Below are positions 52,201 to 64,000 of a stretch of 64,000 nucleotides of DNA, in pieces. Position 1 is the first letter of the stretch. The number at the start of each line of letters is the position of its first letter. The stretch lies in the NCBI GenBank assembly GCA_030159075.1, contig BROG01000943.1, forward strand, positions 144,011 through 208,010. The letters run 5' to 3'. The notes below the pieces were generated by a model. That model was given only the letters and a program-made list of their open reading frames with translations. It was not told where the DNA came from and made no database searches. Both the position numbers and the translations under genes were made by a program. Origin of the DNA: Atrina japonica. Taxonomy: Eukaryota; Mollusca; Bivalvia; Pterioida; Pinnidae.

Positions 52201-52351
52201 GACACAAACACTGCCACCCACACCCAGCGAATTGGTTAATACACAGGTTTCTCTTTGAAAACACTGTGTACATACATGTAATGTACAGTGTTTTCAAGGA
52301 GAAACCTGCGTATTAACCAATTTGCTGGGTGTAGGTGGCAGTGTTTGTGTC
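52201..52351. mobile_element. Long near-perfect palindrome, 151 bp
   Basis: Arms of about 70 bases: GACACAAACACTGCCACCCA at the left pairs with the GGTGGCAGTGTTTGTGTC end at the right. Complementarity continues through GAATTGGTTAATACACAGGT and GAAAACACTGT to the centre near 52276. Probably a foldback element. Confidence 0.9.
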
Positions 52352-52414
52352 AAACAGGCCAATTAGCAAACACTTGATTGTCAGCCTAACATATAACAGT
52401 CAGTGTACATACAA

Positions 52415-53435
52415 TAAAGAGACAGACCAATTATTGATACACTTTCCAGTCTAATCACCAGACACTTGTCATTGTAAATATAATAGAGACAGACCAATTA
52501 CTGATACACTTCCCAGTCTAATCACCAGACACTTATCATTGTAAATATAATAGAGACAGACCAATTATACATACACTTCCCAGTCTAATCACCAGACACT
52601 TGTCATTGTAAATATAATAGAGACAGACCAATTATACATACACTTCCCAGTCTAATCACCAGACACTTGTCATTGTAAATATAATAGAGACAGACCAATT
52701 ACTGATACACTTCCCAGTCTAATCACCAGACACTTGTCATTGTAAATATAATAGAGACAGACCAATTATACATACACTTCCCAGTCTAATCACCAGACAC
52801 TTGTCAATGTAAATATAATAGAGACAGACCAATTACTGATACACTTTCCAGTCTAATCACCAGACACTCGTCATTGTAAATATAATAGAGACAGACCAAT
52901 TATACATACACTTCCCAGTCTAATCACCAGACACTCGTCATTGTAAATATAATAGAGACAGACCAATTATACATACACTTCCCAGTCTAATCGCCAGACA
53001 CTTGTCATTGTAAATATAATAGAGACAGACCAATTACTGATACACTTCCCAGTCTAATCGCCAGACACTTGTCATTGTAAATATAATAGAGACAGACCAA
53101 TTACTGATACACTTTCCAGTCTAATCACCAGACACTCGTCATTGTAAATATAATAGAGACAGACCAATTACTGATACACTTTCCAGTCTAATCACCAGAC
53201 ACTTGTCCATGTACATACAATACAGAAACACTTATTATAGATACACTTTCTAGTCTAATTACCAGACACTTGTCATTGTAAATATAATAGAGACAGACCA
53301 ATTACTGATACACTTTCCAGTCTAATTACCAGACACTTGTCCATGTACATACAATACAGAAACACTTATTATAGATACACTTTCTAGTCTAATTACCAGA
53401 CACTTGTCAATGTAAATATAATACAGAAACATCGT
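52415..53435 (+). repeat. Minisatellite, 67-bp unit, about 15 copies
   Basis: The unit contains GAGACAGACCAATTACTGAT, ACACTTCCCAGTCTAATCAC and CAGACACTTGTCATTGTAAA. It starts 64 bp after the palindrome. Alternate copies carry CTGATACAC or TACATACAC. Confidence 0.95.
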
Positions 53436-54354
53436 TTTCATGCGATGACTTAAAGTAGGCTTGTTGTACGTATAAATTAAAGACCTATACACTCTAGAGC
53501 AACAAATTAAAGATAGAAATTCAACCAATTTGGAAACAAAAAGTTACAAAACCTTCATAGCAGTATATACCTGGATGTATTGTAACACACTTTGATTATT
53601 ACAGCAGATGGTATTGTGAGACCCAATATTGTCAAGGATTGTATATTAGATTGTAGGATCTTTACATCACAATATGTCATTGTATCCCCAAAACATATTG
53701 TAATTATATATGAGCCAAAGAGAGAAAAAAGGGTCATTAGGACAATTTGGGGGGGGGGACGACTTTATTTTTATGTTTTAAAAAACTTGAACATATATGG
53801 ATTATGGGAATGAGTAAAGCCGAGCAACTAATTCTTTGTATCTAGTGTGAAAATTCAACAAAATTAGATATATTACATCTAACAGAATTCCCAGTTACTG
53901 GAATGCCTTGTTTTCTTGCACTTCATTGGTTATGTCATACTAAGACCCTTTTACTCAGTCATTGGCTTATATATACATGCATAAAGAAGACTGTTAGCTT
54001 TTATCTTTTTATCTCCAATCTACACACAATCATTCTACTAATTATTATGATAATTTGTAGACGTACCTATGGACAGAAAGTGGTTGGTGAATTATTGGCG
54101 GCTTGCATGGGATCAAGTACTCAATCCTAAGTTTGTCAATCATCTTGACATGTGCACTTTATATATTAGGTCAAGGTGACATCCAGACCACATTTGTTAC
54201 ATTAGTTGATAATTACATCTTTTACCTGGCTGTATATATATACAGGCATAAAAAGTTTTAATGTGCCTACACAATTTGAAAAAATAAGGTCAGTTCCAGT
54301 GTTGTATTCATATACAAATAGCAAGGTCAAGTTAATCAATTGCCATTACTGGGT
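53436..54354. other. Intron 1-2, no gene recognised
   Basis: AT-rich with a G run (53750-53758). No exon or array is seen. Confidence 0.5.
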
Positions 54355-54500
54355 TTCTCAAGCAATTTTCACAAAATATATAGGAATTTAAGAATTTCTA
54401 AGCATGTGTGTAACTCTTTTGTTATTGTACACCAATCTAAGCAGTAAAAAAGAATTTATTTTTAGAAAAACATAGCTAATGCCCTTTTTTATATCATATA
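54355..54500. mobile_element. MITE-like element, copy 2 (half)
   Basis: ATTTTCACAAAATATATAGG, then GAATTTAAGAATTTCTAAGC, and an end AAACATAGCTAATGCCC match the element at 1510-1865. It lies 419 bp downstream of the first coding exon on the transcript strand. Confidence 0.65.
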
Positions 54501-54918
54501 TATATATATATATGGCTAACATGTGTTTTCTCATCAACTACTGTTGGAGTTTGGAATGACACCTTAAGATGTGTAATTTAACCTAATCAGGGAATAATCA
54601 CAAATACAAAGGTTTTTGATAAAGTAAGGGGATTTTCATAATAAATTCTCATATGCTACATCTAAATACAAAATATTGGACTGTCTTATACATACTACAG
54701 GATGTAAATCTAAAAAGCAATAGTGAAGTCAGTCTTGCTCTTTGAATCTAGCTTTACAGCTAAATCCCTTTCAAACTCCAGTACCCCCTTATCTCATTTG
54801 AAAAAAAAAAGAAAAATGATTAATTTATAAAACAAGCAAAAGAAAAATAATGTATGACATACAAAAATCTTATATAATTGTATAATTAGAACAACGAAAC
54901 AAAGTATATCAGTAGTAC

Positions 54919-55332
54919 CTGGTCCTCAGCAAAAACTTCATCATTTAGGACAAAGTCTGGATCTGTCAAATATGAGGGGTCAATATGCCCATAACAGCAA
55001 GGTAAAAGCATCTTATCATTTTCAGTTGAATTACATTCCTCATAATTATCAAAAAGATTCCTCAAACAATAATCATCCTGAAAACTAGCATAATATGTCT
55101 CTGGGTCAAACTTTTCTTCTTCTGCATCTTTGCAAATTGTTTCACTGTACTGTTGATGTAAAGCCAGACAGTCTGACCAGGTTGGACGAGTGTAGACTCC
55201 AACATGATCCTCTTCCCACCTGTCAGTCTCGGAATCGTCAACCAAATGTTCATCTATCACTTTGTAGTGGTTATCTTCACCTTCCTCCGCCAACAGACCA
55301 AGTGATGATAGTTTGTCTAAAATCAGCCCCAT
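54919..55332 (-). CDS. unc-13: unc-13 first coding exon: acidic N-terminus of short isoform
   Basis: This 414-nt segment encodes 138 residues from MGLILDKLSS to FAEDQ and ends at a GTACTA donor in phase 0, matching the phase of the exon at 49697. The ATG at 55332-55330 is chosen because a TAA lies in frame nine bases upstream. A possible 3' splice site (TTTACAG) lies just before that, at about 55344, so the exon may have a 5' untranslated upstream exon. The protein is rich in Asp and Glu (for example EEDHV, DDSETDRWEED) with scattered Cys and Tyr and no recognised domain. By position it replaces the C2A-containing N-terminus of long UNC13. I do not recognise a homologue; that it belongs to unc-13 rests on strand, phase and splice sites. 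It could also be an internal alternative first exon. Confidence 0.72.
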
Positions 55333-55343
55333 ATTGTTTTATC

Positions 55344-58300
55344 CTGTAAATGTTTCACTTCTCCAGAAAGTGACTAATATTATACTGTAGAATATCTACC
55401 ACTAAGTGGTGTAACAAAACCACTACAGACAGATAACAGAAAATAAATGTCAGCAGATAATTCTGTCATATTTACATTTGAGGCCGCTTCAGTCCCGTTA
55501 CACTCAGTTACATCGATCACAGGTGAAGCAAAACATATAATAAATCTATTCCCTCAATCTGCGTCCTTTTTTTTTTTAAGTGTATGTCTATATAGAACAG
55601 AAAATGATTTATCTTGCAGCAGATGTGTACCACACAGGATAAGCAAAGAGCTCACATAAGGAGATAAATATGGGCAAATTATCAAAACTTTGAGCTAAAC
55701 AAGCTTTAAACATGTAAATGTGTGTAAAAGCACAATACAATGAAGAAAGCTAATTAGCAATAACAGGATATTAATGGAGATTGTTCTTAAAGTGAACAAC
55801 AGATCTTCTATTAAACACTGTTTATTGTTTTCAAACAATGGCTCAGTTTATTTGACCAGGATAAATGAGGAGTCTATATACTTCCGGTCTGCTGCGTAAC
55901 TTTGTCTACGATCATTAAAACATTATCCTGTTTCATTACTCTAATACCAGAGACCATCACATATGATTAGAATGTAGTAACATTGGCAAATGCAAGAGTT
56001 AATACAGTAACAGCCCTTGACAGAAAAGGTCGTAAAATTGCAAATGACTCTAGAGAGCCAGATATAACAATATTATAGATTTACAACTTGTACTTATAAG
56101 CCAACAGTTTATACAGCGTTGATAAACGGGCAAAACAACACAACTTGACACCAACAATGACAAGCCTGTCTATTATCCCCACGAAATTCTAGGCTTTCTG
56201 GTCCTCTCTACTTCAATTTACTTATAGAGGATCAATTCTTAACTTTGTGTAATTTTAGAACCAGTGGACAATCAATAATTAATACATCTAATGAGAAGAA
56301 TATACAGTGTTTTCTGTGTATTGACCAATCGCTGACCATCTGGGGTCAAATACTTGAAGTGTTGTCTCTGTTCACTCATTTATATTATTGATTATGCATT
56401 ATTCAATGGGTTTTCCTGTGAAATGCTTCATACATAAACAGTGTATCTATAATTTCCACTAAAACAAGGATGTCAGTTTTTCGAATGGACCTAGTCGCCT
56501 ACAAAATATCCATCAATGCTTATCCAGCAAAACTTCTGTTGTATCACTCTGTAAACCACTAGCACTGCCTCTTCTGTATATCAGCTTCAACACAATCACT
56601 ATGTATGTGCAAACTTTTGTATAATCCACTTTCTGTTTAACTTTTTATATGTGTGTAAACTTTTGTATAATCCACTTTCTGTTTAACTTTTTATATGTGT
56701 GTAAACTTTTATATAATCCACTTTCTATGTGCGTAAACTTTTATATAATCCACTTTCTATGTGCGTAAACTTTTATATAATCCACTTTCTATGTGCATAA
56801 ACTTTTATATAATCCACTTTGTGTTTGTAAATTTTAACATTTTTTCACTTTCTACAGTGTATAAACTTTGATATAATCTACTTTCTGTGTATCAAATGTT
56901 GAGATATAGTGCTGACCCTTCAGTAATTAAGATCCATATTACTGATCACAGCTTTTGTTTTATGATTCTAGAGAAATTCTAGGAAAACTTCAACACATGT
57001 GGTATACCACAGAATGCAACAAGACAACAGTTCTATATCAATGTTTTAAAACATTCTTCTTATAGTTCTAAACTAAAACCTGACTCAATCTGACCAAGAA
57101 GCTCTTAGTATCAACAAATAAAATGATTGCTACTTAGACTACCACTCAAAAAAGTCAAAAAATATATAAACAAATAAAATATAATATCCAAGAATCAAAA
57201 TGACATCCAAGTATCCTTATTGTCATATCCAAATTAAAGAAACATATAAATGAAATTCACCTTCTACATTTAACATTTTACTTTGATATATTTTTTTTCA
57301 TAATCACAAAAGATCATCTGTCAATAAATGCAAATCACCATCAAGTGTCAATACACAGCAGATCATTCATCAATACACAACAAATCATAGTTCACTATAT
57401 ACCAAGATCATTTGTAAATACACAATAGATCATTTATAAATAAGATATCAGATCTATGGTCAATACACAACAGATCCATTACTTAGTCAAAGTACAAAAG
57501 ATGTAATTCCAGCATAATACATCACATCAAATGGTCAAACTATCATGTACCAGTAAAAATATAATCACAACAGATCCATTATCAAAGCACAAGAGATCTT
57601 CAGTTAAGCACAGCAAATCTTCTTACAGTGAGTGTCATCTACATATCCACAGTTATAACTCAAAAAATTAATCATATTGGCACATCAGTCATCATTTTCT
57701 CTGATTCAAAATTTATTTATTTATTTTTTTTTTTTTTAGATATGAGTCCTATTTTTGAGTTCATTTAGAAATGCAGCAATATTTCATTCAAGAGAAGCTA
57801 TTTTATGTCTATTATTCTTCTTGAATGTGAGGCTGATGGTTTAATTATACATGATTGCATTGAATTTTTATCTCAGGAAAGCTAAGTGATCAAATATTAG
57901 CTTTATATCCCCAAAAATCCGTCACAGTTCTAAATATATTAAATTAATTCATTTATTAACAAATAAGGTAGCACTTCCAAATAAGATTTCAATGTAATAA
58001 TGAACACTAAACTGTTTTAGACTTGTCATCCAGTCTGATGAATGAGTGTGTAACTGTTTCTCCCAATTTGAAGTACAAGTGATCAGAAAAATTCTGATAT
58101 TTTGAGAATGGAAACCTCAAATTGTCACATTTTGAGCTGAATTCTTTGTTGATCCAAGTAAAATTGGTTATTTACATGCTTTGTCCATTACATCAAATCT
58201 TTGATGCTCAAATTAATACTAATTTCTTAAATAAAGCAATAAATTTCCTATATGAAGCAATGATATTTCATAGCTTCTCCCGATGACAAATGCGTATGAT

Positions 58301-60195
58301 GAAATGACATCTACCTGCCTCTAACATTGACCTATTAGCATTAGTACTAAGATAGATTATCTTTAATTGTAAACATCACTGATTTCCATGCAAGTCTTCA
58401 TTAATCAAAGTACTTCCGCCTACTTTCAAAGATCCAACATCTCCCTGTATCTGTGGATCACACGTCCACAATTATCAAAGTAAAATAAATGTAGAAACAG
58501 ATTTTTTCATCATCACATATAGGTCGTGGGCTAGTGATGCTAATTCTGTAACAGGTGTGTGCTGTTCACTGTGTCAGAATAATTCAGTGACCAATGGTCA
58601 ATTTGTTGATTTTCTTCTTTATTCTCATCAAAAGTTATCTGTTACTCTGTATCCATTGAAAATAATCCATTCTTACATTGAAAAAATGTCACTTTTTGAA
58701 AATGAACTGAGGTCAATGTATTTAATGTAAGATAGTTAAAATTTCAATTAAATTTGTTTAACATAAAGTACTCCTTTAGGAGAATAAATCAACACAAAAC
58801 TCCAACTGACTAATATATTCTGCATCTGAATCTGTACAGAAATTAAAATAATAGACTTTCGATGATTTCAATTATTCTCAAGTAGAAGTTTAAAAGATTG
58901 TAAATAAAACAACAAATATTGTTTCCAAAAGTAGGAGCACACTAATAGTTAAAGGTCCCTTGTGAATATCTTCTAATCTACTTTCATCAACCACACTATC
59001 ACAGACCATGAGATTCACATCATGACACATATATTCAGTCTACTACAGGAAATATCAAATATCAATTCCAGTCAGTGATATTGTATCTACACTAAATTTG
59101 TCAATATATTTCTGCATAATATTTGTAAATTGCCAATACTCAGCTTACTATTGTACATGTATATACAAACAGTCAATAGTTTTGGATTTAAATTATTCAG
59201 GGCTGATAGAGTACACGGCAGCTGTTACTGCTGACTTGTAAATAAGTCAGATTTTTTTAGTTTTTGAAAATTATCTAACAATTTGATAAAACAGATGTTT
59301 GAAGTAAAACAAAAATTTACAACTAGATGTTTTCTTTTAGAATTATTTATTAAAACCTTCTAAATGAAGAAGCAATCATATTTCATTTCCTACACTTCAC
59401 ACTTTTTATCTTCACCTTCAAAACATCATTTGTTGACTTTGAATAGACCTTGGTCTTGTAATTCATGGATGTGGAAAAAGCCTGGCTTCCATGGTAAAAC
59501 TGGCCAATTATAAATCACCAAGACTCACAACAATTTCCACTCTCTGATGAAGAATACAATTAAAAACAGCAGGTCAAACTTGAAGTTCCCAATGTTCATT
59601 TCATTTGAAATAGACATCTTGTAATCAAAGCTTTATGCTATAGTGAATCTCAATATTTAAATCAATGTTAATTCATTTTACAATTATATAACAGTATGGT
59701 TAGAGGTAAAACCAGCTAATTCTGACTTGCTAAGTAAATCTTAACTCCTACAGTCATAATTTGCAGTTCAAACAAAACTTAAGTTTACAATAAATTTTAA
59801 TTGAAATTAAATGAAATTTCCTTCAATCAATTATATTTTTACTATAACCATGGTGCACACCAGAAATCAATGGCTGGATGAGAGAAAACAAGATTTAATA
59901 CTTGAGTTTTCTGATTGTTTTACTAATGTTTTTGTCTATTATTTTTTTCAACTTATATGGAGATCTCACCAGCTTTATATGCCGAAGTTTAGACAATGCT
60001 TAGGATCTGTAGCAAAACAAAATTATTTTTTCAGTGTTCTAAAATCATTTTTTGAATTTGATATGACTTGCTCAGTTGCTCGAGATATCAGTTTTGATTG
60101 AAATTATAGAAATGTAGACTTTAGTTATGGATTCATGTGAATAAGACAGAATTAGGGTGCCCATGGACAAGTGGTGGGAAGCCAATGGTTTAATT
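55344..60195. other. 5' flank or upstream intron of unc-13; no exon found
   Basis: No coding exon, C2A-like segment or clear core promoter is recognised. It contains a short repeat (56590-56890), loosely repeated 'acacaacagatca' text (57340-57610) and a T run (57721-57739). It may hold the promoter of the short isoform or an intron of a long one. Confidence 0.5.
56590..56890 (+). repeat. Short tandem array, about 33-45 bp unit
   Basis: About six copies around TAAACTTTTATATAATCCAC + TTTCTATGTGCG. Confidence 0.88.
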
Positions 60196-60199
60196 AACT

Positions 60200-61560
60200 G
60201 CCAGGTACATTGTAACTGTAGATATTTATTTTGCCAGGTACAATGTAACTTGGTATTTTGCCAGGTATATTGTAACTTTTTTTTTTTTGGGGGGGGGGGG
60301 CAGGAATTCATAACATAGGTTTTTTGCCATGTGCCATACAGTTTACCTATTTATTTTGTAAGGTATATTGTTACTTAACCTTTTGCCAGATACAATTAAA
60401 CTTGCTGTTTTGTCATGAACACTGTAAATTAGTTTTGTTCCAGGTATATTATAACTGGGTCTTTTGTCAGGTATATTGTAACTGGGTCTTTTGTCAGGTA
60501 TATTGTAACTGGGTCTTTTGTCAGGTATATTGTAACTGGGTCTTTTGTCAAGTATATGTAACTGGTCTTTTGTAAGGTATTGTAACTGGGTTTTCTGTCA
60601 GGTACTGGGTCTTCTGTCAGGTATATTGTAACTGGGTTTTCTGTCAGGTATATTGTAACTGGGTCTTCTGTCAGGTATATTGTAACTGGGTCTTCTGTCA
60701 GGTATATTGTAACTGGGTCTTCTGTCAGGTATATTGTAACTGGGTCTTTTGTAAGGTATATTGTAACTGGGTCTTCTGTCAGGTATATTGTAACTGGGTC
60801 TTTTGTCAGGTATATTGTAACTGGGTCTTTTGTCAGGTATATTGTAACTGGGTCTTTTGTCAAGTATATTGTAACTGAGTCTTTTGTAAGGTATATTGTA
60901 ACTGGGTCTTCTGTCAGGTATATTGTAACTGGGTCTTCTGTCAGGTATATTGTAACTGGGTCTTTTGTAAGGTATATTGTAACTGGGTCTTCTGTCAGGT
61001 ATATTGTAACTGGGTCTTCTGTCAGGTATATTGTAACTAGGTCTCTTGTCAGGTATATTGTATCTTAGCCTTTTGTCAGGTACATGTACATGTATATTGT
61101 AACTTGTCAGGTATATTGTAACTTAGCCTTTTGTCAGGTACATGTATATTGTAACTTTTCAGGTATATTGTAACTTAGCTTCTTGTCGGGTATATTGTAA
61201 CTTAGCCTCTTGTCAGGTATATTGTAACTTAGCCTCTTGTCAGGTATATTGTAACTTAGCCTCTTGTCAGGTATATTGTAACTTCGCCTCTTGTCAGGTA
61301 AATTATTACTTACTTGTCAGGTTATTTAACTTAGCCTCTTGTCAGGTATATTGTAACTTAGCCTCTTGTCAGGTAAATTATTACTTAGCCTCTTGTCAGG
61401 TTTATTGTAACTTAGCCTCTTGTCAGGTATATTGTAACTTAGCCTCTTGTCAGGTATATTGTAACTTAGCCTCTTGTCAGGTATATTGTAACTTAGCATC
61501 TTGTCAGGTAAATTATTACTTAGCCTCTTGTCAGGTTTATTGTAACTTGCCTCTTGTCTT
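60200..61560 (+). repeat. Minisatellite, 27-bp unit, about 48 copies in two subfamilies
   Basis: Left block: CTGGGTCTTCTGTCAGGTAT + ATTGTAA (about 60450-61040). Right block: CTTAGCCTCTTGTCAGGTAT + ATTGTAA (about 61055-61560). The border between the two forms is sharp. Both strands have spurious long frames because 27 is a multiple of three. Confidence 0.95.
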
Positions 61561-63189
<1,629 letters not shown>

Positions 63190-63370
63190 GTAGTGAAGGA
63201 GAGAACCTGGTAACAATTACCCAGAAAGAGATCACCAACTTTCCCCATCTACACTGACAAACTTCCTCAGAAAATCAGTTTAGGTTGCAGCAGGATTTGA
63301 TCCCACACTGATTAGAGATGAGATACTTCATGGTTTAAAGTGGTCAAAGAGACCTCGCTTGTGTTCAAAG
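63190..63370 (-). mobile_element. tRNA-derived SINE, copy 2 (diverged)
   Basis: On the minus strand the tail aligns with the SINE at 32812-32985: AACCTAAACTGATTTTCTGA + GGAAGTTTGTC, then TTGGTGATCTCTTTCTGGGT, then TACCAGGTTCTC. The head has a B-box-like GGGATCAAATCCTG. Confidence 0.7.
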
Positions 63371-64000
63371 AAGTACATATATTACACCAATCATTATACA
63401 TGTCATTCAAAACAAAAAAGTACAAACTGATTTTCTAACTTGTACTGAAAATGCTGTAATCCATATTGATCAAAATATAGAGATCATATATCAATCAATA
63501 TAAACATATAACCAAGTCCTGACATTACCAAATTTACTCAATACTCAAGCTCAACTAACTTTTTATGATATTAAGTTAAAAATACACAAAAGTTATTCTG
63601 TAACTGGATGTATGTGTATACTGACAGCATACAAATGTAAATAATGATCAAAATTATTGCTCATTTGAAGAAAAGAACCCAAAAGTTTTACAAATGATTA
63701 CATAGTCAAAATAATGAAATAAAAGTTGAGCTTGAGTAGCGAGTAAATTTGGTGACTTCAGGCCCTTGACAAAAAAATATTACGCTCAGTACAATGTAAC
63801 GAACATCAAGAGACTATCCTAACAACCAGATAAAAATGATCTGTTTCATCCCTCATACCAAATATTGATTTCAAGAACTTCCTTGATGTTGTTAACAAAG
63901 ACAGGTGCTTCTTTGCTAATATTTATAGTCGAAAGTATTGAGTCAGATCTCATTACCTGTAGTATGATTATAATCATCTGGTTAAAGGATTAACCCCAAT

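Noticed and set aside
59811..60101. 96-codon plus-strand frame (MKFPSINYIF...)
   Set aside because: AT-rich, no recognised domain, no splice or start support; probably chance.

Overview
This window is eukaryotic: AT-rich, intron-dominated DNA, very probably from a mollusc and most likely a bivalve. The basis is the mix of long introns full of minisatellites, a tRNA-derived SINE, many short inverted-repeat elements, and the dispersed 'caaggggcataattctg' type repeat common in bivalves. The organism assignment is inference; no species is claimed. One gene is well supported: a large part of unc-13 (UNC13/Munc13, the presynaptic vesicle-priming factor) on the minus strand, running from a start codon at 55332 down to an exon at 5469. 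It continues past the left edge.

Sixteen exon positions can be joined in one frame (658 codons with one choice at each alternative exon). In transcript order they are: a 138-codon acidic first coding exon (54919-55332); two short exons (49697-49770, 48749-48818); a 15.2 kb intron; an exon at 33458-33526; the C1 zinc-finger exon (32325-32544); the C1-C2B linker (30833-30953); a pair of mutually exclusive linker exons (29132-29238 or 28420-28526); three C2B exons (21667-21808, 20502-20543, then 18833-18960 or 18074-18201); the C2B end (11305-11420); and the start of the MUN region (10471-10533, 9678-9775, 9131-9281, 6963-7031, 5469-5558). The rest of MUN, MHD2 and C2C must lie left of the window. 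No C2A domain is seen, so this start defines a short, C2A-less isoform; a long isoform could start beyond base 64000.

The main biological finding is that two exons are duplicated in tandem with identical length and phase (107/107 nt and 128/128 nt). Including both copies of either pair would shift the frame, so each pair should be mutually exclusive, giving up to four versions of the C1-C2B regulatory core. The exon before the first pair ends in a GC donor (GC-AG intron), a class linked to regulated splicing.

The introns and 5' flank carry at least fifteen unrelated tandem arrays (units about 23-67 bp) plus GA microsatellites. Some touch splicing signals. The array at 31842-32330 is built from the C1 exon's own 5' splice site. 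The array at 34120-35530 repeats an AG|GT acceptor-donor juxtaposition in the largest intron. The array at 7144-9107 fills nearly a whole intron. Several MITE-like elements and palindromes are present (2046, 5830, 10143, 20862, 21960, 30268, 33937, 39307, 50094, 51222, 51757, 52201). Long open frames inside arrays are artefacts of unit lengths divisible by three or of stop-free units.
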